Shown here one piece after another: positions 17,471 to 26,846 of a stretch of 64,000 nt of DNA. This stretch comes from JAYEIA01 sp964472505. GTDB taxonomy: Bacteria > Bacteroidota > Bacteroidia > Bacteroidales > JAADGE01. Location: the NCBI GenBank assembly GCA_964472505.1, contig CAYYQW010000008.1, positions 16,384 through 80,383 on the forward strand, in the 5' to 3' direction. A program made the translations under genes and the position numbers. The stretch's first letter is position 1. The number at the start of each line of letters is the position of its first letter. The notes under the pieces were generated by a model. That model made no database searches, was not told where the DNA came from, and saw nothing but the letters and a program-made list of their open reading frames with translations.

Positions 17471-18157
17471 ATGTCAAAATTATACCTCGTTCCTACGCCT
17501 ATCGGAAATTTAAAAGACATGACTTTTCGGGCGGTTGATGTTTTGAAACAAGTTGATATTATTTATGCCGAAGATACACGAACTACCGGTGTTTTGCTAA
17601 AACATTTCGGTATTGAAACGCATGCTAAATCTTATCATAAATTTAATGAGCATAAAATGCTTGAGCGTATGATTGATTTTATAGCCGGCGGACATTCGGC
17701 GGCTTTGGTTTCCGATGCCGGAATGCCGGGTATTTCAGATCCGGGCTGGTTGTTGGTGAATGCTTGTATTGAAAATGATATTTTGGTGGAAAGCTTGCCG
17801 GGGCCCACGGCTTTTATTCCGGCATTGGTAAATTCGGGTTTGCCTTGTGATAAGTTTTGTTTTGAGGGTTTTTTACCTCAGAAAAAAGGCCGGATGAAGC
17901 GCATAAAAGAGTTGGCCGAAGAGCCGCGTACCATGGTGTTTTATGAATCGCCCTATCGCTTGCCGAAAGCCCTGAAACAATTTGCCGAAGTGTTCGGGGA
18001 GGAACGGCAGGTATCGGTTTCGCGCGAATTAACCAAAATACATGAGGAAACAGTGAGAGGCAGTTTAAAAGAGCTTATTGAATATTATGAAGTCAATACC
18101 TTAAAAGGTGAAATTGTACTGGTTGTAGAAGGACTAAACAAGAACTATGCACGATAA
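17471..18157 (+). CDS. rsmI: 16S rRNA (cytidine-1402-2'-O)-methyltransferase
   Basis: This 228-residue tetrapyrrole-methylase-fold protein begins LYLVPTPIGNLKDMTFRAVDVL and continues IIYAEDTRTTGVLLKHFGI, the conserved RsmI N-terminus. SAM-binding segments are VSDAGMPGISDPG and LPGPTAFIPALVNSGLP. It 2'-O-methylates C1402 in the decoding centre of 16S rRNA. Length is at the short end of the family, missing part of the C-terminal extension found in E. coli. It overlaps the start of dprA by 11 bp, which suggests translational coupling. Confidence 0.95.
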   Translation: MSKLYLVPTPIGNLKDMTFRAVDVLKQVDIIYAEDTRTTGVLLKHFGIETHAKSYHKFNEHKMLERMIDFIAGGHSAALVSDAGMPGISDPGWLLVNACIENDILVESLPGPTAFIPALVNSGLPCDKFCFEGFLPQKKGRMKRIKELAEEPRTMVFYESPYRLPKALKQFAEVFGEERQVSVSRELTKIHEETVRGSLKELIEYYEVNTLKGEIVLVVEGLNKNYAR

Positions 18158-19268
18158 GGATTTGATATACAAAATCGCTGTTGGACTTATTCCCGGTTTG
18201 GGGCCGGTGAATTCCAAAAATATAATATCGTATTTGGGCAGTATAGAAAAGCTTTTCACCGCTAAAGAAAAGGCGTTTCTTAACATTCCGGGTATTGCCG
18301 AAAAAGCAGCACGCAGCATCATCAAAAACCGAAATGTATTGGATAGAGCAGAGCAGGAGCTAAAGTTCATCGAAAAACATAATATCAGCCCTCTTTTTTA
18401 TACCGATAAGGCGTACCCATATTATTTGAAACAATGTGTTGATGCACCTCTTTTACTATATATAAAGGGCACAACGGATTTTCAAAACCGAAAAATTATA
18501 TCCGTAATCGGAACGCGCAAAGCTACACCTTATGGTAAAGATATATGCAAGCAGCTTATAAAAGAACTGGCCGATAAAGGACATAATCCGATAATAGTAA
18601 GCGGCTTGGCATACGGTATTGACAGCTGCGCTCATCAAGCAGCCATTGACAACGGCTTAGATACCATTGCCGTGCTCGGCCACGGCCTGGATCGTATGTA
18701 TCCGGCTCAGCATCGTAATTTAGCGACAAAAATTATTAAACAAGGCGGTTTGCTTACTGAATTTATGAGCGATAGTGAGTTTAAGCGCCAAAACTTTCTG
18801 CAACGCAATCGCATCATTGCCGGTATGAGCCAAGCCACCATTGTGATTGAGTCGGCCGAGAAAGGCGGGTCACTGACCACAGCCGAATATGCCAACTCGT
18901 ATAATCGCGAAGTTTTTGCCGTACCCGGCCGATTGGGAGACAGCTTTTCCAAAGGTTGCAATTTTCTGATTAAAACCCATCGAGCCGCTTTGCTGCAATC
19001 AGTCGATGACATTGAATATCTTTTGAATTGGGAAAAAGAGCAAGCCGCCAAGCAGCAGCAAATATTCGTAGAGTTAGATGAGGAACAAAAAAAAATCACC
19101 CAAGTACTTCAAAACTCTAAAACCGCCTCAGCGGATGAAATATGCCGGCATACCGGTTTCCCGATTTACAAAGTTTCTTCCGTGCTTTTGGATTTGGAAT
19201 TTAAAGGCATTATCAGAACATTGCCCGGAAAAATGTATGAATTGACCGGAAGCGGTGTAGTGGGATAA
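18147..19268 (+). CDS. dprA: DNA-processing protein A
   Basis: This 373-residue protein has the DprA/Smf layout. An N-terminal helix-hairpin-helix region (residues about 5-70) contains IPGIAEKAARSI. The Rossmann-like DprA domain has VIGTRKATPYGK, VSGLAYGIDSCAHQAAI, HGLDRMYPAQHR and SAEKGGSLTTAEYAN with FAVPG. A C-terminal winged-helix segment (about 310-373) ends the protein. DprA loads RecA onto incoming single-stranded DNA in natural transformation. The start ATG lies inside the rsmI 3' end. It is the last gene before the repeat array at 19.3 kb. Confidence 0.95.
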   Translation: MHDKDLIYKIAVGLIPGLGPVNSKNIISYLGSIEKLFTAKEKAFLNIPGIAEKAARSIIKNRNVLDRAEQELKFIEKHNISPLFYTDKAYPYYLKQCVDAPLLLYIKGTTDFQNRKIISVIGTRKATPYGKDICKQLIKELADKGHNPIIVSGLAYGIDSCAHQAAIDNGLDTIAVLGHGLDRMYPAQHRNLATKIIKQGGLLTEFMSDSEFKRQNFLQRNRIIAGMSQATIVIESAEKGGSLTTAEYANSYNREVFAVPGRLGDSFSKGCNFLIKTHRAALLQSVDDIEYLLNWEKEQAAKQQQIFVELDEEQKKITQVLQNSKTASADEICRHTGFPIYKVSSVLLDLEFKGIIRTLPGKMYELTGSGVVG

Positions 19269-19279
19269 GAAACTCATTT

Positions 19280-19815
19280 TTTCTGCTTCGAACCTTACTG
19301 TTTATGTTTCTTGGCTCACTTTTTTAAACCACACAGAACACAAAGGAACACAAAGCGTTTTTTATTAAGATACCGGGCTAATTTANNNNNNNNNNNNNNN
19401 NNNNNNNNNNNNNNNNNNNNNNNNNNNNNNNNNNNNNNNNNNNNNNNNNNNNNNNNNNNNNNNNNNNNNNNNNNNNNNNNNNNNNCGTTTTTTATTAAGA
19501 TACCGGGCTAATTTAATATTTTTCTATGTGTATCTTTGTGCCCTATGTGGTTTATTCTCCGCTTCGTAGCTTACCGGGAATGGCTCTAAATAACATTCTC
19601 AGTATGTTTCTTGGACCACATTTTTTAAACTACACAGAACACAAAGGAACACAAAGCGTTTTTTATTAAGATACCGGGCTAATTTAATATTTTTCTATGT
19701 GTATCTTTGTGTCCTATGTGGTTTATTTTTCCGCTTCGAGCCTTACTGTTTATTTTCTTGGCTCACTTTTTTTAACCACGCAGAACACAAAGGAACACAA
19801 AGGAACACAAAGTGT
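19280..19815. repeat. Tandem array of palindromic (MITE-like) repeats
   Basis: The 550-bp space between dprA and the nitroreductase gene holds no gene. It is a tandem array with a unit of roughly 150-170 bp. Each unit has a spacer (CTTCGAGCCTTACTGTTTAT...TTGGCTCAC) and an element of about 95 bp that opens AACCACACAGAACACAAAG and closes CTTTGTGTCCTATGTGGTT; these ends are 19-bp inverted repeats with two mismatches. One copy is split by the N gap, one is complete at about 19628-19723, and a partial one ends at 19815 where GGAACACAAA is further reiterated. Confidence 0.85.
19386..19485. other. Assembly gap (100 N) with duplicated flanks
   Basis: Exactly 100 N indicates a scaffold gap of unspecified size. 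The 30 bases just before it (19356-19385) are identical to the 30 bases just after it (19486-19515), so the two contig ends overlap or the gap hides further repeat units. Confidence 0.97.
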
Positions 19816-19821
19816 TTTATT

Positions 19822-20637
19822 TTATCTGACACTGAATAAGTAGCTTATGTTATCATCGGGAACTTGAATCTCGGGATTCTCTTTGAATACTTGTTTTTTC
19901 CCAAAACTATGCGCATAATGTGATAGCGCTATACCCATATCAACAATCTGCATATCATAGCCCGTGGATTTTGCATAGCCCGGTGTTCGCTGAATGAAAA
20001 AATGCGTTATTCCATTATCGGTAAAAATCAATCGCCAAGGTTGTTTGTTTGATGCGCTTGGTGCTGCTCTAATGTATTCCGCCAAGTCTTTTGTTTCACC
20101 GTTTTCAAGCGGGGTATTAAAATCATTGTAAAAGAATAATTTGTTCGGGTCTTTTCTCTTGTTTGAATTTGCTGTTTTTCTGATGATTTTTTCCACAATG
20201 TGCTTGTTATCGGCGGCATAACCTATCGGTGATATAATTGGAATGAATTCATCTTCGGATATTTCCATATTGACTTGCAATTTTTTACGTGTAAAGGTGC
20301 CGCCCATCCAACAGGTGCCGATTCCGTGAGTTTGCAGAAGCAAAACTAAATTTTCAAACACATAACCCAGGTCAATTAATGTTTCCCGGTTGTTTTTACA
20401 GATACTGATTAGGTAAGAAGGCGCCTTTTTGATAAAACCGTAAGTCCCGATTTTTTCTTTCTTCTTAAGCTCTTTAACTTCTTGGTAAACTATGCGAGCT
20501 GTATTTCCGAAAGGGCCTTGCAAATTATTCTCATTTTTCAAATAATCGTTTAGAATGGCTTTATGCTTCTCAATTAGCTTATCGCCCGTATAATTCCTTA
20601 CAGACCGTCTTTTAATTATGGCTTTGAGTATATTCAT
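19822..20637 (-). CDS. Nitroreductase-family flavoprotein (TM nitroreductase type)
   Basis: This 271-residue protein begins with the nitroreductase FMN-binding pattern ILKAIIKRRSVRNYTGDKL. It has LLLQTHGIGTCWMGGTF and, in the second half, EYIRAAPSASNKQPWRLIF, an internal repeat of the substrate/FMN-site region. The two-half layout matches the 'putative TM nitroreductase' group (a misnomer: no membrane segment is visible). The reaction is probably an NAD(P)H-dependent reduction on FMN; substrate unknown. It is monocistronic on the minus strand, facing the repeat array, with 196 bp to the divergent receptor gene. Confidence 0.82.
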   Translation of the reverse strand: MNILKAIIKRRSVRNYTGDKLIEKHKAILNDYLKNENNLQGPFGNTARIVYQEVKELKKKEKIGTYGFIKKAPSYLISICKNNRETLIDLGYVFENLVLLLQTHGIGTCWMGGTFTRKKLQVNMEISEDEFIPIISPIGYAADNKHIVEKIIRKTANSNKRKDPNKLFFYNDFNTPLENGETKDLAEYIRAAPSASNKQPWRLIFTDNGITHFFIQRTPGYAKSTGYDMQIVDMGIALSHYAHSFGKKQVFKENPEIQVPDDNISYLFSVR

Positions 20638-20833
20638 ATGCTAATAATTTAGCCTAAGATATTAAAATCATATTTTTTTACAAGAATAATATCGGTTAGA
20701 TTAAATATAAAGATTCTTTTTTTGTTTAATTGTAACTTTTTGTATTCGCTATACGTTTTACATAGTATGTGCCTAATATGTGTTACGGGTATATAGAATT
20801 TAAATCCTTTTTTTCAATAATTAAATCAGCAAA

Positions 20834-23221
20834 ATGTACAAAACAATTTTGTCCTTGGTGTTATTATTATCTGTTTTTAATAATTTAAATGCCCAAAATT
20901 CCCTCTCGGGAAAAATTTTAGATGAAAATAATAAGACCGTCTTTTTTGCTACGGTAATCTTATATAATCAAGCTGACAGCTCGGTTTATAAAACCACTTC
21001 TTCCGGAGATGACGGTAGGTTTAGCTTTTCCGATATTAAAGAAGGCGGATATTATCTGAACGTTCGCTTTTTGGGATACCAAGACTACAGGAGTTCGCTT
21101 TTAACATTTCCCGAAGCTGAAAACACAGATTTAATAATACAACTTGAACCTCATGATCAGGAAATTGAAACGGTGGAAGTCGTTAAAACCAAGCCTTTGT
21201 TGCAACAAGAATCCGATCGTTTAGTGGTGAATGTGGCCGATAATATTACAAGCGGAAACACCAACTTAATGGACGTGATGAAAAAAGTGCCCGGGGTCAT
21301 TGTTATCGGCGACAAAATAAGTTTGGCGGGAACCTCCAATGTAACGATTCTGATCAACGGTAAAACCACCAAATACATGGATGTGGAATCGCTCTTGCGT
21401 GATATGCCGGGCGATAACATTCAAAAAGTGGAAATCATTCATCAGCCCGGTGCCGAGTTTGATGCTGCCGGATCAGGGCCGATTTTGAATATTATTCTTA
21501 AGAAAAACAACTTGTTTGGGACCAACGGGAATGTAAGTGTCAGCGCAGAAAAAGGAGAACTGTGGAGAAACCGAGCCGGTGTATCCTTAAGTCATTACCA
21601 AGGCAATGTTAATATACAAGGCAGCTTGGGTTATAGAGATGCGAAATACAAAGAAGTCATGATTATTGAACGGCATGTATCGGATGATTTGTATGATCAA
21701 TACAGCGATAATATATATGCCGGAAAAGGCTACCGAGCTAATCTGGGCGCCGATTGGGATATTAATGAACGGCATCGTGTAGGTTTCCAATCGCGTTTTG
21801 TTGACCACGACTCTTATGATAAGGTTTACAATATAACTAATATTTTGTATGCCGATGAATCGCAGATTGATCAAACAATAAGAACCGACAATATTGAAGA
21901 CGGTTTTTGGCGTTTCGGCGGTGTAAACCCTTACTATATTTTTAAAATTGATACAACGGGTCAGAAGTTGGAACTGGATTTTAATTATCTGCAATTCAAC
22001 AGAGACAGTGAAAATATCCTCACACCCACGGATGTGAATACCGACAATGTTTTGACTGGAATTAAGTATAATCAACCCGGAAAAACCATGATACTTGTCG
22101 GGAAATTGGATTACAGTTATCCTTTTTCTAAAGCTTTAAAACTGCAAGTCGGAACTAAATACAGCTTAGCTGATTTGGATAATAATTTCCTTTCGGCTTA
22201 TAAATTGGATTCCGAATGGGTAAACGATACTGAACAGACTAATCATTATTTATTTGATGAAACCATTATTGCCGCTTACTCAAAGCTTTCCTATAACAAG
22301 GATAAATGGTCCGGAACTTTGGGTTTGCGCTATGAAGACAGTAACTCCAACGGAAGAAGTATCGGTATTGATACTGTGCTGAATCGAAGGATAAAAAAAA
22401 TTTTCCCGAGTGCGAGTATCAGTCGTGAAATTGCTAAAGGCGTCAGCGGAATTTTGGCATACAGTTATCGTTTGGATCGTCCGCGATATACTTCGTTAAA
22501 TCCATTCAGGTATTTGATGGATGCTTACACCTCATTTCGAGGAAACCCGGAGCTAAGGCCGGAATTCACACACAGTACAAAATTTAGTTTGGCTTTTCAA
22601 AGTCAGCCCTTTTTCAATATTGAGTACAAGCAAACACAAGATGCCATGATCGCTGTTGTGGAACAGAATGACGAAACCGGAGAAAGTTTTCGTTCAACGA
22701 TTAATATTGATACCCGAAATATCGTTTCCGGAAGCTTATTTTTCCCGCTCGACTTTATTCCCGGATTCAGCGGATACGGCGGTGTAATAGCCAACAAGAT
22801 TTATTATCACGCACCGGATTACTTGGGTGAGGTTTTTGAAGAGGATCAATGGAGCTACACAGGCTTTTTGCAGGCCGGCTATAGTTTTCCGTGGGATATT
22901 AAAGCGGAGGTCTCGGGCTGGTATAATTCCGGGGGTATGGAAGGCCTTTTGATTAATGAGTGGATGTACGGCGTAAGCTTTGGGCTTAGCAAGTCGTTTT
23001 TAGATAATCGTTTGAAAGTAAGCTTAAGTGCCGATGACATTTTTCATCGCTTTTATCACGGTGCGGTGGACTACAGCAATATGAATCTGACAGTTATTTC
23101 CGAATGGGATGCCCCGGATTATTCCATAAGTTTAAGTTACCGCTTTGGAAACCGCCACCTGAAAACAAAAAAACATCAAAGCGGAGCTTCGGAAGAGATG
23201 GATCGCGCACAGCAGGATTAG
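20834..23221 (+). CDS. Outer-membrane beta-barrel receptor, TonB-dependent type
   Basis: This 795-residue protein has a signal peptide (residues 1-20, ending NLNAQ). A carboxypeptidase-regulatory-like domain covers about 22-105 (LSGKILDENNKTVFFATVIL). A plug-like region follows (about 130-220, with DVMKKVPGVIVIGDKISLAG and ILINGKTTKYMDVESLLRDM). The rest is a long series of alternating beta strands forming an outer-membrane barrel. This is the 'outer membrane beta-barrel family' close to SusC-like receptors, but without a SusD partner. The ligand is unknown. It ends without the usual aromatic final residue; its terminator-like hairpin is at 23251-23275. Confidence 0.87.
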   Translation: MYKTILSLVLLLSVFNNLNAQNSLSGKILDENNKTVFFATVILYNQADSSVYKTTSSGDDGRFSFSDIKEGGYYLNVRFLGYQDYRSSLLTFPEAENTDLIIQLEPHDQEIETVEVVKTKPLLQQESDRLVVNVADNITSGNTNLMDVMKKVPGVIVIGDKISLAGTSNVTILINGKTTKYMDVESLLRDMPGDNIQKVEIIHQPGAEFDAAGSGPILNIILKKNNLFGTNGNVSVSAEKGELWRNRAGVSLSHYQGNVNIQGSLGYRDAKYKEVMIIERHVSDDLYDQYSDNIYAGKGYRANLGADWDINERHRVGFQSRFVDHDSYDKVYNITNILYADESQIDQTIRTDNIEDGFWRFGGVNPYYIFKIDTTGQKLELDFNYLQFNRDSENILTPTDVNTDNVLTGIKYNQPGKTMILVGKLDYSYPFSKALKLQVGTKYSLADLDNNFLSAYKLDSEWVNDTEQTNHYLFDETIIAAYSKLSYNKDKWSGTLGLRYEDSNSNGRSIGIDTVLNRRIKKIFPSASISREIAKGVSGILAYSYRLDRPRYTSLNPFRYLMDAYTSFRGNPELRPEFTHSTKFSLAFQSQPFFNIEYKQTQDAMIAVVEQNDETGESFRSTINIDTRNIVSGSLFFPLDFIPGFSGYGGVIANKIYYHAPDYLGEVFEEDQWSYTGFLQAGYSFPWDIKAEVSGWYNSGGMEGLLINEWMYGVSFGLSKSFLDNRLKVSLSADDIFHRFYHGAVDYSNMNLTVISEWDAPDYSISLSYRFGNRHLKTKKHQSGASEEMDRAQQD

Positions 23222-23250
23222 TTTGCCGGCTTTAACAGCATTATTATTTT

Positions 23251-23275
23251 GACCCGGCAGGTTTCGTGCCGGGTC
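23251..23275 (+). terminator. Hairpin terminator after the beta-barrel receptor
   Basis: GACCCGGCA (23251-23259) and TGCCGGGTC (23267-23275) form a perfect 9-bp GC-rich stem with a 7-nt loop, 29 bp after the stop. Only a weak T tract follows (TTATA), so termination efficiency is uncertain. Confidence 0.5.
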
Positions 23276-23276
23276 T

Positions 23277-23426
23277 TATACCTAAGTTGAGCGGTTGGAG
23301 CATGGCGAACAAGCGCTTTACTTAGGTATAACCCCGATTTAGGAAATGTTGCTTTTCACCGACCGGGTGAGGTGAAATGCTTACATTTGCTTAATCGATT
23401 GAGCGGAATCGCTCAATTTGGGTTAT
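23277..23426 (+). repeat. 150-bp structured palindromic repeat, copy A
   Basis: This element is repeated in opposite orientation at 43989-44138 with the same length. Parts in order: an 11-bp perfect inverted repeat, TATACCTAAGT (23277-23287) with ACTTAGGTATA (23320-23330), enclosing GAGCGGTTGG; an imperfect hairpin around TTTTCACC / GGTGAAAT; and the perfect hairpin ATTGAGCG-GAAT-CGCTCAAT (23398-23417). ATAACCC and GGGTTAT close the outer structure. It has no coding frame and lies upstream of two glycosyltransferase genes. Likely a non-autonomous mobile repeat. Confidence 0.85.
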
Positions 23427-23450
23427 AATTTCCTGTCTGAAAAAAAATAC

Positions 23451-23458
23451 TATTTTTG
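23451..23458 (+). promoter_or_regulatory. Candidate -7 box for the glycosyltransferase pair
   Basis: TATTTTTG matches TAnnTTTG and lies 63 bp before the start at 23522. No clear -33 box was seen at the usual distance. Confidence 0.3.
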
Positions 23459-23521
23459 CGGGTGTGCGATTTTATCAGATCGTTCCGAATTTCAAAGTCG
23501 GAAAGGTTTTAAACAAAGGAT

Positions 23522-24295
23522 ATGAACAAACTTTCTGCAGCAATTATAACATACAACGAAGAAAAAAACATTGAACGGTGCATTAAATCTTTATTACCCG
23601 TTGCAGATGAAATTGTTGTGCTGGATTCTTTTTCGGAAGATAAAACAGAACTGATTTGTGCAAATTTGGGCGTAAAGTTTCATCAACACGCTTTTGACGG
23701 ACATATTCAGCAAAAAAATCGAGCTCTTACTTATACAAAATACGATTGGGTGCTTTCATTGGATGCCGATGAGGCGCTCAGCTCGGAGCTTAGAGATTCA
23801 ATTCTTCGTTTAAAATCGGCTTCCGCTTTGTCGGATGCTTATGCTTTTAATCGTTTGAACTATTATTGCGGAATACCCCTGAGGCATATTTGGCAGCCGG
23901 ATATCAACATTCGGCTTTGGCGAAAAGGCGCCGGACAGTGGGAAGGCAAAAACCCACATGATACCTTTATTTTAAAGCCTGAGAAGACCTTGACACGCTT
24001 AAAGGGCAATTTATTGCATTATTCTTTTGAAACCATAGAACAGCATTTGAATCAGATTAATAAGTTCTCAAGCATAGCTGCCGATGATTTGTTTAAAAAA
24101 GGAAAAAAGCCCGGTTTAAAACTTTATTTTAGTCCGGTGACGGCATTTGTAAAACAATATTTCCTGAAAGCCGGTTTTTTAGATGGGTATTATGGCTTCG
24201 TGGTAGCGGTGAATTCAGCTTTTGCAAAATTTTCAAAATATTCTAAATTGAAAGCCGAAAATAAAACCAATAAAAGCAGACGAAATCATGAATAA
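23522..24295 (+). CDS. Family 2 glycosyltransferase, WaaE/KdtX-like
   Basis: This 257-residue protein is a short GT-A fold glycosyltransferase. It starts LSAAIITYNEEKNIERCIKSL and has the nucleotide-binding region DEIVVLDSFSEDKTELIC with the metal-binding DxD in WVLSLDADEALS. The central HIWQPDINIRLWRKG segment and the C-terminal FLDGYYGFVVAVNSAFAKFSKY are typical of LPS-core beta-1,4-glucosyltransferases such as WaaE. It probably adds a sugar to the lipopolysaccharide core on the inner membrane's cytoplasmic face. It overlaps the following GT4 gene by 8 bp, so the two form one operon. Confidence 0.88.
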   Translation: MNKLSAAIITYNEEKNIERCIKSLLPVADEIVVLDSFSEDKTELICANLGVKFHQHAFDGHIQQKNRALTYTKYDWVLSLDADEALSSELRDSILRLKSASALSDAYAFNRLNYYCGIPLRHIWQPDINIRLWRKGAGQWEGKNPHDTFILKPEKTLTRLKGNLLHYSFETIEQHLNQINKFSSIAADDLFKKGKKPGLKLYFSPVTAFVKQYFLKAGFLDGYYGFVVAVNSAFAKFSKYSKLKAENKTNKSRRNHE

Positions 24296-25358
24296 TCGGC
24301 CGAGCATTTGTTTTTTTAATACGGCCAAAGTCTGGGGCGGCGGCGAAAAGTGGCATTTCGACCATGCTTTGGCTTTGCATGACAGAGGATTTAACGTAAT
24401 AGCCGTTGGAGGCGTCAACAGTGATTTATCCCGGCGCTTTCATGAGACTGATATTCCGATTTATGAAATCGGAATTCGAACGTTCAGTTTTCTGAATCCT
24501 CAAAAACGGCGTTGTGTGATGAATATTTTTAAGGAAAATAATGTACAAACCATTATAATTAATCTTTCGGCAGACTTAAAAATTGCGGGTCCGCTTGCAA
24601 AAAAAATAGGAGCAAAGCAAATCATTTACCGACGCGGCAGCGCCATACCCGTTAAAGCACATTTTCTGAATAAATATTTGCTTGGAAGCGTTGTTACCGG
24701 AATTATCGCCAACTCGCTTGCAACTAAGCGCACACTCTTGCAGCATTTAGATTTGGATGAAAATAAAATTTCCGTCATTAATAACGGTATTCGCATTCGT
24801 AAGTATCATGTGCAGCCTGTTAAAAATAATCTTTTTACCATAGGCGGCTTGGGTCGTCTGAATAAGCAAAAAGCTTTTCATTTACTTATTGACATCTTGC
24901 GGCAGCTGCACGATGACGGTTACATAATCAGAGCCGTAATCGGAGGAAAAGGCGAGCTGGAAGAAGATTTAAAGGCTTATGCTCATAAATTGAATTTGTC
25001 CGATTATATTGAATTTCTGGGATTTGTTGAGGATATAAATGCCTTTATGCAACAGATTGATGTATTTGTTCTGAGCTCAAAATGGGAAGGTTTTGGTTAT
25101 GTGCTCGCAGAAGCTGCTGCCTGCGGGAAAGCTTGCGTGGCATTTGATGTTTCGAGTAATCCGGAGTTGATTATTCACGGCGAAACCGGTTTTCTGGCCG
25201 ATGCTTTTGATACCAAACAGGCCGCAGACTATATAAGGCAATTATATGAAAACAGAGAGCTATTGTCCCGCTTAGGTGAAAACGGGCGTCATTATGTGGA
25301 GCAGAATTTTAGTTTTGAAAAATCTGCCGATCGGCTGATTGATTATATAAGCGACTAA
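24288..25358 (+). CDS. Family 4 glycosyltransferase
   Basis: This 356-residue GT-B fold enzyme has an N-terminal acceptor domain with KVWGGGEKWHFDHALALHDRG and a C-terminal nucleotide-sugar domain. The latter has GGLGRLNKQKAFHLLIDIL, EFLGFVEDINAFMQQIDVFVLSSKWEGFGYVLAEAAACG; the final ExxxxxxE is the GT4 donor-binding signature. It is translationally coupled to the GT2 gene upstream (8-bp overlap). Together they likely extend the LPS core or a surface glycan. Sugar and acceptor cannot be read from the sequence. Confidence 0.88.
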   Translation: MNNRPSICFFNTAKVWGGGEKWHFDHALALHDRGFNVIAVGGVNSDLSRRFHETDIPIYEIGIRTFSFLNPQKRRCVMNIFKENNVQTIIINLSADLKIAGPLAKKIGAKQIIYRRGSAIPVKAHFLNKYLLGSVVTGIIANSLATKRTLLQHLDLDENKISVINNGIRIRKYHVQPVKNNLFTIGGLGRLNKQKAFHLLIDILRQLHDDGYIIRAVIGGKGELEEDLKAYAHKLNLSDYIEFLGFVEDINAFMQQIDVFVLSSKWEGFGYVLAEAAACGKACVAFDVSSNPELIIHGETGFLADAFDTKQAADYIRQLYENRELLSRLGENGRHYVEQNFSFEKSADRLIDYISD

Positions 25359-25475
25359 TCGGAATATCTATATCGTACGTCCCGAACTGCACGAAATGGC
25401 ACTATGGGTCTAAATATGTATAAGCAAGACTTTATTAATCATTCGGAAAAACAAGTCAAACGTTTGCGAAAAAAG

Positions 25476-26174
25476 TTATCCCAGAGCACTGATTTTCTTC
25501 AATATGTCGTGATCGAGTATCGAAATACGGCGTCCGTCAACATTGACAACACTTTCGGAGGCAAAAGTTGATAATGTACGAATGGCATTGGATGTGGTCA
25601 TATTGGATAAATTTGCCAAATCTTCGCGCGAGAGATAAACATTAACCGTTTTTCCGTCTTCTTCATAGCCGTATGTTTCGGCTAAGAAAAGCAGAGATTC
25701 TGCCAAACGTCCGCGAATATGCTTTTGGGTTAATGAAACGGTTCGTTTGCTTGAAAAACCCAATTCTTTGGCAAATTTCCGCATAATAGCCAGAGCAAAT
25801 TCGGAATTCTCTTTTATGAGTTTCTCTAAATGCTTCTTTTCAATGATAGAGACTACGGAATCTTCAAGAGCTACGGCAGATGCTATGTAGCTGTCCTCGG
25901 CAAAGAGTGCTCTGAACCCAATAAATCCTTCCGGGCGCGTCATTCGAATGATTTGGTCTCTTCCTCCTACACCTTCGCGGAATATTTTTACCTTTCCTTC
26001 GCAAAGGAAGATTAATCCGGCCGGTTTACCGCCTTCTTTATATATAATTTCATCTTTTTTAAATTCGGTGCAAACCAGATTTTCTTTAAGGAAATCTAAT
26101 TGTTCCCGGCTTAAGAGATGAAAGATAGAGTTTTCCGACATGATGCATTTTAAGCAATCCGGTTTATTTTGCAT
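25476..26174 (-). CDS. Crp/Fnr-family transcriptional regulator
   Basis: This 232-residue protein has a cyclic-nucleotide-binding-like beta-roll (about residues 20-135, with LIFLCEGKVKIFREG and PEGFIGFRALFAEDSYIASAVAL) and a C-terminal winged helix (LSREDLANLSNMTTSNAIRTLSTF). The residues expected to bind cAMP are not conserved. The N-terminus has CLKC at residues 7-10, and a third Cys lies in VCTEF at about 35, a pattern that could hold a redox-sensitive thiol or cluster, but far fewer Cys than classical FNR. Monocistronic, just downstream of the terminator that ends the ExbD operon. Confidence 0.88.
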   Translation of the reverse strand: MQNKPDCLKCIMSENSIFHLLSREQLDFLKENLVCTEFKKDEIIYKEGGKPAGLIFLCEGKVKIFREGVGGRDQIIRMTRPEGFIGFRALFAEDSYIASAVALEDSVVSIIEKKHLEKLIKENSEFALAIMRKFAKELGFSSKRTVSLTQKHIRGRLAESLLFLAETYGYEEDGKTVNVYLSREDLANLSNMTTSNAIRTLSTFASESVVNVDGRRISILDHDILKKISALG

Positions 26175-26285
26175 AGCGTTATTATTTCTGTTTTAAAACA
26201 TCAAAAATAGTCAAATTCTTATAAATAAAAAAGAACTTTTCGTCAAAAAGAATTGTTTTTGGCACATACTTTTTAAATAATGAAG

Positions 26286-26328
26286 CAAAAAAAAACAGGC
26301 GTCTCTGATAATCGGAAATGCCTGTTTT
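26286..26328 (-). terminator. Rho-independent terminator of the exbB-exbD operon
   Basis: Read on the minus strand, AAAACAGGC (26328-26320) and GCCTGTTTT (26300-26292) pair perfectly and are followed by a run of T to 26286. It lies 22 bp after the last exbD gene. Confidence 0.8.
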
Positions 26329-26349
26329 GTGTTTTATGGAATAAATGAT

Positions 26350-26817
26350 TTATTCAAGTTCTTTCTGTGCTACATAGTTAATTTTAAGAGCTCTTACACG
26401 TCTTAGTTCTTGCTTAATGTCTGTTACAATACCCATTTTTACGTGTTTATCAATTTTCAGAGCCGTTGTCATTTTTGGCCTGTCAGCGGGATCCAGATTT
26501 TCACGTTCTGCCTGAACGTAAGGTGCTATTTGCGTTAAATCTTCAATTGCATCATTAAGCTGTATGCGCGGTGATTCGCCGTATTGTTTTTGCTGACTTT
26601 TGGTAGGCGAGCCTACATATATGTAGCTGATTAATGATTTATCCTCCAGTTTTGTAACCTCGGTTGCTGTTGTGGGATTGAATTGTACTTTGAGTTCAAC
26701 CTCCCGCATGGTTGTTACAGTCATAAAGAAAAACAACAACATAAAAACAATATCGGGCAGCGATGCCGTAGAAATAGCAGGTGAGCCTTTATCGCGTTTT
26801 CTGGTAAACTTTGCCAT
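26350..26817 (-). CDS. exbD: ExbD/TolR-family biopolymer transport protein (second)
   Basis: This 155-residue protein has one N-terminal membrane anchor. It is preceded by a basic stretch and the segment AISTASLPDIVFMLLFFFMTVTTMRE, which contains the conserved membrane Asp used in proton flow. The rest is a periplasmic domain ending LRRVRALKINYVAQKELE. ExbD works with ExbB to energise TonB or TolA at the outer membrane. It is the last gene of the operon, 29 bp after the first exbD, with a terminator 22 bp downstream. Confidence 0.9.
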   Translation of the reverse strand: MAKFTRKRDKGSPAISTASLPDIVFMLLFFFMTVTTMREVELKVQFNPTTATEVTKLEDKSLISYIYVGSPTKSQQKQYGESPRIQLNDAIEDLTQIAPYVQAERENLDPADRPKMTTALKIDKHVKMGIVTDIKQELRRVRALKINYVAQKELE

Positions 26818-26846
26818 AATTTCTTGTTAGAATATTCTTAAAATAG

